The notes below the pieces were generated by a model that was not told where the DNA came from, ran no database searches, and saw nothing but the letters and a program-made list of their open reading frames with translations. A stretch of 64,000 nt of DNA from Aeromonas sobria (lineage in GTDB: Bacteria; Pseudomonadota; Gammaproteobacteria; Enterobacterales; Aeromonadaceae). The translations under genes and the position numbers were made by a program. Shown here piece by piece: positions 30,350-39,279 of this stretch. The first letter of the stretch is position 1. Every line of letters starts with the position of its first letter. The stretch is taken from NCBI RefSeq assembly GCF_000820145.1, contig NZ_CDBW01000016.1:124001-188000 (forward strand), read 5' to 3'.

Positions 30350-31394
30350 AATGGAGCAGGCTGAGCAGGTGGATCTGGCCCCGTGCCAGCATGGCAGTCA
30401 GGGCATTGTCCGGCAGCAGTTGCACCGTGGCCCGCGCACCGGCTGGCAGATGGTCGGGTAACTGGTCCAGCTCGAGGTGCAGCCGCATCCGCTGGGCATC
30501 CCGTACCCAGCGATCCGACTCCACCGGCGCCGCCAGCCGACCATTGGCATCAAACTGACCGGCACTCACCCCGGCATCCAGACTGCTCACCCGGGCAGAA
30601 TAGATCTGACCCGGCTCGCCATCGAAGGCGACCAGTGCGCGGGTTTGCTCGCCGACATGGCGCAGGCTCTTCTCCCTAAAATCGGCAATGACATCCACCT
30701 GTTCCGATACCAGTGCCAGCAGCGGGCTGCCTGCGCTGGCGATACTGCCCGGCTTGAGCTGCAGGTTGGTGATGGTGCCATCCTGATCCGCGTGGACCCG
30801 GCTGTAAGAGAGGGCCAGCTCCGCTTGCGCCAGCTTGTTGCTGGCCTGACGCAGCAACAGATTGCCCTTACCGCTCACGCCACGGCTGGCTTGGATCTGG
30901 GCCAGTTTGGCCTGACTGGCGCGCAGGTTGGCCTGCGCGCTGCGCAGGGTGCTGTCAGCCTCATCTTTTTGTTGTAGCGAAACCATGTGGCGTTGAAACA
31001 GGGCATCGGTGCGCTCAGCCTCGCGCCACTTCTGGTTGGCCAGCGTCTCTTTGGCGTTGATGTCGGCAACGGCGGCCGTCAGCGCGGCATCCAGCTCGTG
31101 GTTCTGTTGCTCTGCCTGTGCCAAAGTTAGGCGGGCCTGCTCCACTGCCAGCGCGAAGGGCTCGGGATCGAGCGTAAACAGCAGATCCCCTTTCTTGACC
31201 TGCTGGTTGTTGTGCACGGCGACCTCGATCACCTTGCCGCTCACCTGGGGGGCCAGCTTGGTCACCACCCGGGTCGCCATCGCCTGAGGGGTGAGGGGCA
31301 TCAGTAGGTCGGCTATCAGAAAATAGGCAAAAAGGGCGGCAAAGCCTGCCATGGACCATTTGATCCAGCGGGTAAATTGTTGATCCGGGGTCAT
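30339..31394 (-). CDS. HlyD-family membrane fusion protein
   Basis: This periplasmic adaptor links an inner-membrane pump to an outer-membrane channel. The 351-residue protein has one N-terminal span (about 12-32), a biotinyl-lipoyl half-motif (VSGKVIEVAVHNNQQVKKGDLLFTLD split across about 50-75), a helical hairpin (about 85-190) and a second lipoyl half followed by a beta-barrel. GAGAGAATAAG precedes ATG 31394, which begins one base after the marR stop codon. A TolC-like partner must be elsewhere. Confidence 0.9.
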   Translation of the reverse strand: MTPDQQFTRWIKWSMAGFAALFAYFLIADLLMPLTPQAMATRVVTKLAPQVSGKVIEVAVHNNQQVKKGDLLFTLDPEPFALAVEQARLTLAQAEQQNHELDAALTAAVADINAKETLANQKWREAERTDALFQRHMVSLQQKDEADSTLRSAQANLRASQAKLAQIQASRGVSGKGNLLLRQASNKLAQAELALSYSRVHADQDGTITNLQLKPGSIASAGSPLLALVSEQVDVIADFREKSLRHVGEQTRALVAFDGEPGQIYSARVSSLDAGVSAGQFDANGRLAAPVESDRWVRDAQRMRLHLELDQLPDHLPAGARATVQLLPDNALTAMLARGQIHLLSLLHYVY

Positions 31395-31395
31395 C

Positions 31396-31908
31396 TTATT
31401 CTCTCTCTGTGTCGGTCTCGGGAGGGCTTGTATCGCCTCCGGCCTGTCGGTCGTGGTGCTGTTCAATTTTGCTGATGGCGTTGGCCGAGATCCGCTGCAC
31501 AGTGGCTTCAAACAGTTGCAGGCTCTGTTCGTCGATGCCCCCCAGCAGCTCCCGGCGGATATTCATGATGCGGTCGGCGATCTGATCGAGCAGAGTCTGG
31601 CCAGCCGGGGTCACACAGACGATGCGGGCCCGCTTGTCCTGACTGCAGCAGTGGCGTTCAATCAGCCCCTGCTCTTCCAGCTGGCCCAAGGTGCGCATTA
31701 GGGAGGGGAGCTCTATCTCGAGGGCTTCGGCCAGGGTCTTCTGGCTGACATGGTTTCCCATGCGGGAGAGCTTCCACAGCGCGGTCCAGCGGGGATGGGT
31801 GAGGCCAAGGGGGGCCAGCTCCAGATCGGCGGCAGTACGCCATAGCCGGTGCATCCGCGCTATCTGCTCGGCGAGCGACAGCTCGCGCAACCTTTCCAGA
31901 TTCGTCAT
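31396..31908 (-). CDS. MarR/SlyA-family regulator
   Basis: The 170-residue winged-helix protein has the SlyA-like LGLTHPRWTALWKLS and LIERHCCSQDKRARIVCVTPAG segments, the latter being the wing. It leads the efflux operon and overlaps its own promoter by two SlyA-type palindromes, so self-repression lifted by a pump substrate is the likely logic. The C-terminal tail (last 20 residues, Asp/Glu/Thr-rich) is longer than in SlyA. GAGAAG precedes the ATG. Confidence 0.88.
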   Translation of the reverse strand: MTNLERLRELSLAEQIARMHRLWRTAADLELAPLGLTHPRWTALWKLSRMGNHVSQKTLAEALEIELPSLMRTLGQLEEQGLIERHCCSQDKRARIVCVTPAGQTLLDQIADRIMNIRRELLGGIDEQSLQLFEATVQRISANAISKIEQHHDRQAGGDTSPPETDTERE

Positions 31909-31924
31909 CTTCTCATCCTCAATG

Positions 31925-31969
31925 TACTTAGCCTGCTAAGCATTCTACTTGTTTAGCAGGCTAAGTAAA
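31925..31969 (-). promoter_or_regulatory. MarR operon promoter with two SlyA-like operators
   Basis: Two copies of TTAGC-N2-GCTAA (31928-31939 and 31953-31964) resemble the recalled SlyA consensus TTAGCAAGCTAA. They also form one exact 15-bp inverted repeat (31925-31939 against 31953-31967). On the minus strand a -35 TTTACT (31964-31969) and -10 TAGAAT (31942-31947) are 16 bp apart; one operator sits between them and the other just past the -10, an ideal layout for repression. Confidence 0.75.
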
Positions 31970-32205
31970 TAGTGTGATAACGATCATGTTTCTGGTCGGA
32001 TCTTTCGTCGGGGTGGATAAGTGGCATTCGAGCCCCTGATATTATTTGCGGCACTTATCCGCTTGTGACTCTTTTATCGCTCCCGAGATAGCGCCATGAA
32101 TGGAGGATATCCGGCGGATATTTTCATGAAATTTTCAGGTTCAGCGAGCAGCGCTTTTTTTATCCGCTAATATTGATGGGGTTATAAAATAAGGGGAAAC
32201 CGGTT

Positions 32206-32376
32206 GTGGATGGATATGACAGTGGATGTGTGTATCTGGCAATTGAAACGTTGCTGAGTGATGGTGAATATGGTGCAGAGTCACATCATGGGCTGAATCG
32301 GGAGGGCACTGTCAGAAGTACCGATATCAGTCATGATTTTGACCCCGCCAATATTCCAATGTTGTTGGCAGAATAG
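32206..32376 (+). CDS. Possible small ORF of unknown function
   Basis: A GTG at 32206, about nine bases after AAGGGG, opens a 56-codon frame ending at TAG. The predicted peptide is acidic and soluble with one Cys and no recognised motif. Its neighbours do not suggest a job. It could equally be chance or a fragment of a lost gene. Confidence 0.25.
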   Translation: MDGYDSGCVYLAIETLLSDGEYGAESHHGLNREGTVRSTDISHDFDPANIPMLLAE

Positions 32377-32539
32377 ACCTGATCGTGTGCAAGCCTTGTG
32401 AGTTCAAGCCAGTGCTGTGGTATTCGCTGGCTTGGCTCATCGTTATGTTAATTATCTCCGTTTGCTCTCCCCTCCCGCCGCCGCGCCCCCTCTTTGCCTT
32501 AAAAATCCAGTGTAGCCAGCGGTTACAGTCACTTCGTTC

Positions 32540-32571
32540 TTATAGTTAAACCTGCTTATGGTTAAACCTGC
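32540..32571 (+). repeat. Tandem 16-bp direct repeat, possible response-regulator site
   Basis: Two adjacent 16-bp units, TTATAGTTAAACCTGC and TTATGGTTAAACCTGC, differ at one base. They lie 325 bp upstream of the symporter gene whose operon encodes its own CitB/DcuR-type regulator, a class that often binds tandem repeats. The link is inferred. Confidence 0.45.
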
Positions 32572-32895
32572 TGAATGTCACTGATGGTGGTTGATGGGAG
32601 GGCATGGTCGCGAGGCTTTTCATCTGGCTCTGTTATTGCTTCTACATATCCCGTTCATTCTGGCGCTATTAGTGCTTTGCAATAAAACAACGGTCATTCG
32701 CGTCGCTCGATTTATCCCCCAAGCCCTTTGCCGAGTATCGCCGCCGTGACTTGCAGGGTATTGGATGATGGGGTCGGGTGACGTCATGATGTTTAAGTTT
32801 TTAATGTTTTTATATGGCTTTGCAGTCTGGCTAACCGACAGCGGGACGGGGGATCAATAAAGTAGCAGCCACAATCACACGCAGAGCACATAACA

Positions 32896-34212
32896 ATGAA
32901 AAACCTCTCGACCCTACAAACCACACAAGAAAAGGCCGCCCTGCTGGGCGGCCAACAAATTGCCGGTATGCCGCTCTTTATATTTCTCGGGCTGGCGACC
33001 TGTGTTCTATTTTCCGGCTGGAATGGCTCTCTGCCCCTTGGCATGGTCGGTGCGCTGGCGCTGATGTTCGTGCTGGGTACCCTGCTGACCGAGCTGGGTG
33101 AGCGGATCATGCCGATCCGCGAATATCTGGGGGGCGGCACCATTCTCGCCATCTTTGGCGGCGCCGCCCTGTTTGAATACCAGCTGCTGCCGGTGCAGGC
33201 GGGGCAGGTCATCACCAACTTCATGAAGGAGGGGGGCTTTCTCAACTTCTTTATCGCCAGCCTGGTGACCGGTTCGGTGTTTGGCATGAGCAGTGCGTTG
33301 CTGAAAAATGCCGCCATGCGCTATCTGCCGGTGATCCTCGGTGGGGTGACGCTGGCACTGTTGAGCGTTGGCTTCGTCGGCTCCCTGATGGGCTATGGCT
33401 TCAAGAATGCCGTGCTGCTGATTGGCCTGCCGATCATGGGCGGTGGCATGGGCGCGGGGGCGGTGCCTCTGGTGGAGATCCTCTCCGGCCCGATGCAGAT
33501 GTCCAGTGCCGATCTGTTGTCACGGATGGTGCCAGCGGTGGTGATCGCCAATACCCTGGCGATTCTGGTGGGCTCCCTGCTGGCGCGGCTCGGTCGCCGT
33601 TACCCCTCCCTGACCGGCAACGGCAAGCTGATGATCAAAGATAATGGCGAGAGCCTTGCTGACGAGCAGGTAGAAGCACCGACCCTGCAGAGTTTGGGGA
33701 TGGGGCTCTTTATCAGCTCCAGCATGTTCGTGTTGGGTTCATTGCTGGGCAATTTCATCCCCATGCACCCCTTTGCCCTGATGATCCTGGCGGTTGCCTT
33801 TATCAAGGTGAGCGGCCTGCTGCCGCGCCGTTATGAACAGGCGGCGGCCGACTGGTATCAGTTTGTGGTGAGCAACCTCACCCCCTCCCTGCTGGTGGGG
33901 ATCGGGGTCGCTTACACCAGTATTCCGGAGCTGATTAGCGCCTTCTCCATCAGCTACTTCGTGCTGGTCATGGTCACCGTGATCGGTGGCGCCCTCGGTG
34001 CGGCGCTGGTGGGTCGGATTATCGGTTTCTATCCCATCGAGGCGGCCATTACCGGCGGGCTCTGCATGGCCAACATGGGCGGCACCGGCGATGTGGCGGT
34101 GCTCTCTGCGGCCCAGCGGATGAAGCTGATGCCGTTTGCCCAGATCTCCTCTCGTCTTGGCGGTGCTGTGATGCTGATTTTGGCCACTGCCCTTATCTCT
34201 CTTATCGCGTGA
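32896..34212 (+). CDS. Na+-dependent 2-hydroxycarboxylate (malate/citrate) symporter
   Basis: This inner-membrane transporter of the 2HCT family (CitS, CitN, MleP, MaeN relatives) takes up citrate and/or malate. The 438-residue protein has about eleven spans and the two family signature loops: GGGMGAGAVPLVEIL (about 178-192) and GGLCMANMGGTGDVAVLSA (about 388-406). Because the next gene is malic enzyme, malate is the best substrate guess; citrate lyase genes are absent here. The first gene of a four-gene unit with its own sensor pair. The start has only a weak ribosome site. Confidence 0.9.
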   Translation: MKNLSTLQTTQEKAALLGGQQIAGMPLFIFLGLATCVLFSGWNGSLPLGMVGALALMFVLGTLLTELGERIMPIREYLGGGTILAIFGGAALFEYQLLPVQAGQVITNFMKEGGFLNFFIASLVTGSVFGMSSALLKNAAMRYLPVILGGVTLALLSVGFVGSLMGYGFKNAVLLIGLPIMGGGMGAGAVPLVEILSGPMQMSSADLLSRMVPAVVIANTLAILVGSLLARLGRRYPSLTGNGKLMIKDNGESLADEQVEAPTLQSLGMGLFISSSMFVLGSLLGNFIPMHPFALMILAVAFIKVSGLLPRRYEQAAADWYQFVVSNLTPSLLVGIGVAYTSIPELISAFSISYFVLVMVTVIGGALGAALVGRIIGFYPIEAAITGGLCMANMGGTGDVAVLSAAQRMKLMPFAQISSRLGGAVMLILATALISLIA

Positions 34213-34234
34213 TCACCGAATACAGGAAACAGAC

Positions 34235-35785
34235 ATGAACGACATCATGATGGGCACCAGCCTGCCCTATGCAGAACGCAAGCGTCAGGGCGTGCGGGGC
34301 CGCATGCCCCACAAAGAGGAGTCCCTCTCCCAGCAGCGACGGCGGATCTATCGCTTGGTCAGTGCCATGCAGAGCCCGTTCGATCAACACCTGCTGCTGC
34401 GCCAGCTGCAGGAGGACAACCCGGTGCTGTTCTACGATCTGGTGCGCCACCACCTGCCGGAGCTGCTGCCGATCATCTATACCCCGGTGGTGGGGGAGGC
34501 GTGCCAGCGCCACAGCGATCTCTATCTGCGCAGCCACGGCCTCTACCTCTCCTGGCACGATCGGGACGATCTGGACGATATCCTCGAGTCGGTGGAGCAG
34601 GAGGTGGACGTGATCGTCATCTCCGATGGGGAGCGGGTGCTGGGGCTTGGCGATCTCGGCATCGGTGGCATGGGGATCTGCATCGGCAAGCTGGCGCTCT
34701 ACTCCGCTGCTGGCGGCATCAACCCGGCGCGCACCCTGCCGCTCTGTGTCGATGTGGGCACCAACAACCCCGAGCTGCTGGAGGATGACTCCTACCTTGG
34801 CTGGCAATCCCAGCGGATCGATGGCGAGAGCTACTACCACTTCATGGACCAGGTGGTGGCCGCCATTCGCAAGCGCTGGCCGCAGGTGGTGCTGCAGTTT
34901 GAAGATTTCGCCGGCAAGCACGCCGCCAACCTGCTGACCCGCTATCGGGACGAGCTCTGCATGTTTAACGATGACATCCAGGGCACGGCGGCGGTGGCTT
35001 CTGCCTGCGTGCTGGCCGGTTTGCAGCAGGCGGGCACCTCTTTGCGTGATGCCCCAGTGCTGATTGTCGGCGCGGGCTCGGCCGGTTGCGGCATCGCCGC
35101 CATGCTGGCCCAGCTGGCGGGGGGCAGCGATGGCGTCTGGCTGTTTGATCAGGATGGGGTGGTTTGTGGCGATCGCCCCACCCTGACCCGCGCCCAGCAG
35201 CCATTTGCCCGTGCCGTGGAGGAGGGGAGCAGTTCGCTGCTGGAGACCATCCGCCAAGTGCGCCCGGCGGTCTTGATCGGGGTGAGCGGCCAGGGTGGCC
35301 TCTTTACCCGTGAGGTGTTGCAGGCGATGGGGGAGGTGTGCGAGCAGCCGGTGATCCTGCCGCTCTCCAACCCGACCCGCAGCGCCGAGGCTACCCCCGA
35401 GCAGGTATGGGAGGCCACTGCAGGCCGTGCCCTGCTGGCCACCGGCAGCCCCTTTGCGCCGGTGACGGTGGCAGGAGATCGGCGGGTGGTCTCCCAGTGC
35501 AACAACGTCTATGTCTTCCCGGGCATTGGTTTGGGTGCCTGCGCGGTCAAGGCGCGCCGTATCAGCGATGGCATGTTGCTGGCCGCAGTGCGGGCGGTCG
35601 GCGCCTATCCGTTGCTGGCTGGGCGGTTGTTACCCCCCATCGAACAGGTCGGGGAGGTGGCCCGGGCGGTCGCCAGCGCGGTGGCACTGGTTGCCAGAGA
35701 GGAGGGATTGGCCGATTTTAGTGGCGATCCGGCACCTTTGATTGACCAGACCTGGTGGCATCCGCACTATTGGGTCGCATCCTGA
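34235..35785 (+). CDS. Malic enzyme (NAD-type)
   Basis: Malic enzyme oxidatively decarboxylates malate to pyruvate. The 516-residue protein has the YTPVVGEACQ motif, GLGDLGIGGMGI, the metal-binding FEDF, FNDDIQGTAAV, and a Rossmann fingerprint GAGSAGCGIA (about residues 282-291). Size and motifs fit the larger SfcA/MaeA-MleA class rather than the PTA-fused type. AGGAAA lies before the ATG and the symporter ends 22 nt upstream, so uptake and breakdown of malate are probably co-expressed. Confidence 0.92.
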   Translation: MNDIMMGTSLPYAERKRQGVRGRMPHKEESLSQQRRRIYRLVSAMQSPFDQHLLLRQLQEDNPVLFYDLVRHHLPELLPIIYTPVVGEACQRHSDLYLRSHGLYLSWHDRDDLDDILESVEQEVDVIVISDGERVLGLGDLGIGGMGICIGKLALYSAAGGINPARTLPLCVDVGTNNPELLEDDSYLGWQSQRIDGESYYHFMDQVVAAIRKRWPQVVLQFEDFAGKHAANLLTRYRDELCMFNDDIQGTAAVASACVLAGLQQAGTSLRDAPVLIVGAGSAGCGIAAMLAQLAGGSDGVWLFDQDGVVCGDRPTLTRAQQPFARAVEEGSSSLLETIRQVRPAVLIGVSGQGGLFTREVLQAMGEVCEQPVILPLSNPTRSAEATPEQVWEATAGRALLATGSPFAPVTVAGDRRVVSQCNNVYVFPGIGLGACAVKARRISDGMLLAAVRAVGAYPLLAGRLLPPIEQVGEVARAVASAVALVAREEGLADFSGDPAPLIDQTWWHPHYWVAS

Positions 35786-35802
35786 CGTTTTAAGGTTCTT
35801 GC

Positions 35803-37371
35803 ATGAAACTTCGCCATCAGCTGGTCACCCTTTCGCTCGGGCTCTCTCTGCTGCTGATCCTCATATTGGGTAGTCTGCTCGCCCTGTTTATCCGTCATCT
35901 GCTGGAGAGCAACCTGCAGGAGAAGGGGAGCGATCTGGCCCGGGTCATGGCGGCCGACACCCGGGTGGTAGCCGCCTTGCGCAAGGGCGGTGATCCTACT
36001 CTGCGGGATTATATGGAGGGCGTCAGTAGCCGCACCGACGCCACCTATATGGTGGTGACCGACGAACATGGTCGTCGTCTCAGCCATCCCAAGCCGGAGC
36101 TGGTGGGGCAGAAGTTCCGTGGCGAGGATATCTGGCCCGCGTTGCAGGAGCGGCGCAGCTACTGCTCCAAGGATCGGGGTACCATGGGATTGGCGATCCG
36201 CTGCTTCTCGCCGGTGCTGGGGGCGGATGGCCGCACCATGGGGGCTGTGGTGGTCGGTTATCTGATGCAGCAGGTGGAGGGTATCTATATGGAGCGGGTG
36301 GCCCTGCTCATCAGCGCCATAGTAGCGGTGCTGGGGTGTGGCCTGCTGCTGGCGCTCTGGGTGCAATACCTGCTGCGCAAGACCCTGCTTGATTTGGAGC
36401 CAGAGACCATTGTGCGGCGCTTCACCCTGCAGGATCTGGTGCTGGAGCACATCACCGAAGGGGTGATTGCCCTCGATGGCCACGGCCATATCAGCATGAT
36501 CAACAGTACCGCCAGCTATCAGCTACGGTTGCCGGCCACCGGGCGTCACGCTCTGCTGGGGCAGTCACTGGCGGAGCTGGTGCCGCCGCTTGCCCCCTGT
36601 CTGGATCAGGAAGCCGGGGAGGTGAGTTTCACCATTCAGGGGGAGTCTTTCGTTGGTCGTTGGCAGGCGGTACAGGGCAAGGTACCGGGTCGGCTGCTGA
36701 TCTTCAGCCGACCTGAAGTGGCCGCCAGTCTGGGGGTGCAGGTGACCCACTTGCGTCAGTATGCCGAGATGCTGCGGATGCAGAGCCACGAGTTTGCCAA
36801 CAAGCTGAGCAGCCTTTCTGGCCTGTTGCAGCTGGGTCACGTGGATCAGGCGGTGGAGCTGATCCAGCAGGAGAACGACGCGTGCCAGACCATGCTGCAG
36901 GAGCTGCTGCGGCTGATCGACAACAAACCGGTGGCGGGGCTTATTCTTGGCAAGTTCAGCCGGGCCCGCGAGCTGGGGGTGACCCTGGAGCTCGATCCCG
37001 ACTCGGCGCTGGCGGAGTATCCGGCCTCGGTCTCGGCCGATCTCATCACGCTCATTGGTAACTTGTTGGACAACGGCCTGCAGGCGGCCTGGCGCAATCG
37101 GCAGCAGCGGCCGCCCCGGGTGTTGCTTTCTCTTTGCGATGTGGGGCGGCGGCTGGTGATCGAGGTGGAGGACAGCGGCGAAGGGGTGGATGAAGAGCTG
37201 GCCGATCATCTGTTCGATTACGGGGTGAGCCGCCAAAGCGGCGATCACGGGGTTGGCCTGTTCCTGGTCAAGGAGACCGTGGGGCGACGTGAGGGTGTGA
37301 TAGAATGGCGACGAACCGCCGAGCAGACCACCCTGTTTGGTATCTACTTGAATAAAAACCAATTAATGTGA
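35803..37371 (+). CDS. CitA/DcuS-type sensor histidine kinase
   Basis: The 522-residue kinase has two membrane spans (about 8-30 and 166-188) framing a periplasmic PAS-like (PDC) domain, the carboxylate sensor, then a cytoplasmic PAS domain (about 205-295), a dimerisation helix with His329 in QSHEFANKLSSLSGLL, and an ATPase domain (DNGLQAA, GEGVDEE, GVGLFLVK). The H-box type matches citrate/fumarate/malate sensors (CitA, DcuS, DpiB, MaeK). The response regulator starts 3 nt later. The periplasmic domain contains two Cys (YCSKDRG ... RCFSP) that are unusual for the family. Confidence 0.9.
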   Translation: MKLRHQLVTLSLGLSLLLILILGSLLALFIRHLLESNLQEKGSDLARVMAADTRVVAALRKGGDPTLRDYMEGVSSRTDATYMVVTDEHGRRLSHPKPELVGQKFRGEDIWPALQERRSYCSKDRGTMGLAIRCFSPVLGADGRTMGAVVVGYLMQQVEGIYMERVALLISAIVAVLGCGLLLALWVQYLLRKTLLDLEPETIVRRFTLQDLVLEHITEGVIALDGHGHISMINSTASYQLRLPATGRHALLGQSLAELVPPLAPCLDQEAGEVSFTIQGESFVGRWQAVQGKVPGRLLIFSRPEVAASLGVQVTHLRQYAEMLRMQSHEFANKLSSLSGLLQLGHVDQAVELIQQENDACQTMLQELLRLIDNKPVAGLILGKFSRARELGVTLELDPDSALAEYPASVSADLITLIGNLLDNGLQAAWRNRQQRPPRVLLSLCDVGRRLVIEVEDSGEGVDEELADHLFDYGVSRQSGDHGVGLFLVKETVGRREGVIEWRRTAEQTTLFGIYLNKNQLM

Positions 37372-37374
37372 GCC

Positions 37375-38070
37375 ATGGACCCAATAATCACGCTTGTTAT
37401 TGAAGATGATGATCGGATCGGTGCCATCTTGGCAGAGCTGGTGGCGGCTACGTCAGGCTTCGCGCTGCTGGGCCGGGCCGGTACTTTGGCCCAGGCCGAT
37501 GCCATGATGGCCGGTGCTGTGCCCCAACTGCTGCTGGTGGATGTCTCCCTGCCCGATGGCTCCGGCCTAGAGTGGGTGAGCCGTCTGCGCAGCCACAACC
37601 GCGAAGCCTACGTCATCATGGTGACCGCCTCGCGGGATGTGGAGACCATCCAGCAGGCCCTCAATCTGGGGGTTCATGACTACGTCATCAAGCCATTGCG
37701 GCTGTTTCGCATCCAGCAGAGTCTGGACGAGATCCTGCAACTGCACCGCAAGCTGGGTGAGCGGGGTCGGCTGGAGCAGGAAGATCTCGACAAGCTGTTG
37801 GGCAAAGGTGGCCGCTCCCAGCCCAAGGAGGTTCGTATCACCCCCAAGGGGATCGACAGCATCACCTTGCGTCAGGTGCTGGATCTGCTGGCCGGTGAAC
37901 CGGACAACGTCTTCTCCACCGACACTGTGGCGCTGCGGCTGTCCCTCAGCCGCACCACGGCGCGCCGTTATCTGGAGTATCTGGAGTCGGAAGATCGGGT
38001 GGATGTGGATCTCAACTACGGTCAGCGGGGTCGGCCGGAGCGGCGCTACCGCTGGCGCCGAGCGGGTTGA
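37375..38070 (+). CDS. CitB/DcuR-type response regulator
   Basis: The 231-residue regulator has a receiver domain (acidic pocket IEDDD, phosphorylated Asp56 in LLVDVSLPDGSG, Lys106 in VIKPL) and a C-terminal winged-helix-like domain (SRTTARRYLEYLE near 193-205) typical of CitB, DcuR, DpiA and MaeR. It pairs with the upstream kinase and probably activates the symporter-malic enzyme genes. The last base pairs run into a strong bidirectional terminator. Confidence 0.92.
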   Translation: MDPIITLVIEDDDRIGAILAELVAATSGFALLGRAGTLAQADAMMAGAVPQLLLVDVSLPDGSGLEWVSRLRSHNREAYVIMVTASRDVETIQQALNLGVHDYVIKPLRLFRIQQSLDEILQLHRKLGERGRLEQEDLDKLLGKGGRSQPKEVRITPKGIDSITLRQVLDLLAGEPDNVFSTDTVALRLSLSRTTARRYLEYLESEDRVDVDLNYGQRGRPERRYRWRRAG

Positions 38071-38093
38071 GGTGCCCACTGGCAAGCATTGCA

Positions 38094-38130
38094 GAAACAA
38101 CAAGGGAGCCATTGGCTCCCTTGTTGTTTC
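38094..38130. terminator. Bidirectional terminator
   Basis: GAAACAACAAGGGAGCC and its exact complement enclose ATT: a 17-bp stem with a 3-nt loop. It separates the response regulator from the convergent EamA gene. Confidence 0.9.
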
Positions 38131-38146
38131 TTGATGACGAGCGGTA

Positions 38147-39046
38147 TCAGGTCGCGTTGCTTTCGGCCAGTGGCGTACGTCTCTTCAGCTGGGAGGCCAT
38201 CACCCCACCCAGGATGAGGCCGCCACCCAGCAGGTGATAGCCGTGGATTGGCTCCCCCAGACTGATGACGGCGATGAGCGCCGTACAGAGCGGCAGCAGG
38301 TTCATAAAGACCGAGGTACGGGCGGCCCCGAGGCAGACGATGGCGCGCATCCAGCAATAGGGGGGGATCAGGGAGGAGATCAGCCCGGCAAACAGCACCA
38401 GACCCCACCCTTCGGCAGGCACCGCCAGCGAGTCGGCGCAGAGGGCGACCGGGATCAGCAGCAATACCGCCAACAGGATCTGCATATAGAGGTTGAGCCA
38501 AGGGCCGAACGGCAGATGCCAGCGGCGAACCAGCAGACCATAGAGGGCATAGCTGACAGAGCCCAGCAACATCATGCCATCCCCCGGATTGATGCCATCG
38601 TGCAACAGCGCCAGCGGCTGGCCCTTGCTCAGCAGCCAGAATACCCCGAACAGGGAGATGAGCATGCCAGCCAGTGCCTGCTTGCCGGGGTGCTGGCTAA
38701 AGAACATGGCACCCAACAGCAGGGTCAGCATCGGGATGAGCGAGCCGATCACCCCCATGTTGGTGGCCGAGGTGCTGTGGGCGGCGTAATAGGCCAGACA
38801 CTGGAACAGCACCATGCCGAGCGCAGCCAGCACCAGCAGCTTGCCAAACCAGGGGCGGATTTCGTGGCGGCGACGCCACAACTGGGGCAGGCAGAATGGC
38901 GTCAGCGCCAGGGCGGCGATCAGCCAGCGGTAGAAAGAGATGGCGGCCGGGTCGATGACACTGGCGGCAGCCTTGGAAACCACAGTATTGGTAGCCCAAA
39001 TCAGTACCGCCATCAGCGGAAAGAGAAGGGGGGAAAAGACTCGCAT
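38147..39046 (-). CDS. EamA/DMT-family transporter
   Basis: The 299-residue protein has ten hydrophobic spans in two five-helix repeats, the EamA drug/metabolite transporter layout, with the usual ...FYRWLIAALAL and AARTSVFMNLLPLCTALIAVI segments. Such proteins export amino acids or other small metabolites; the substrate is unknown. AAGGAG lies before the ATG. The AraC-type regulator at 39280 is transcribed the other way, 233 bp apart, and probably controls it. Confidence 0.87.
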   Translation of the reverse strand: MRVFSPLLFPLMAVLIWATNTVVSKAAASVIDPAAISFYRWLIAALALTPFCLPQLWRRRHEIRPWFGKLLVLAALGMVLFQCLAYYAAHSTSATNMGVIGSLIPMLTLLLGAMFFSQHPGKQALAGMLISLFGVFWLLSKGQPLALLHDGINPGDGMMLLGSVSYALYGLLVRRWHLPFGPWLNLYMQILLAVLLLIPVALCADSLAVPAEGWGLVLFAGLISSLIPPYCWMRAIVCLGAARTSVFMNLLPLCTALIAVISLGEPIHGYHLLGGGLILGGVMASQLKRRTPLAESNAT

Positions 39047-39279
39047 TCAATGCTCCTTATTATCAGGAGGCCAAGTCTACTATTGTCTTTATATTATCAA
39101 GTAGCGTAAAACAGACAGATGACCCAGCAGAAAAGACAACTCTTTCTGATACTGCTTATCCCGACTCAATGGCGTTGGTTTCACCCGAATCTTGTTGTTG
39201 CCACTTATCTCGTCCAGACGCCATGCCCGATGGTCGCGGCATCGATGACTCTCCTCCCTCTCGCTGACAAGGAGTGCTG

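Larger units (their letters stand above)
31970..32895. other. Sparse kilobase before the malate/citrate module
   Basis: This region is lower in GC than its neighbours and has little coding signal. It holds a weak CRP-like half-site (31973-31988), a possible 56-codon ORF (32206-32376), a loose hairpin (about 32410-32440, AGCCAG/CTGGCT), a 16-bp tandem repeat (32540-32571) and an AT-rich promoter-like stretch (32787-32815). It may be a decayed gene remnant or a long regulatory leader. Confidence 0.5.

Noticed and set aside
31973..31988. CRP site near the MarR operon (TGTGATAACGATCATG)
   Set aside because: Only one half-site is good; the position upstream of the -35 is possible but the match is too weak to claim.
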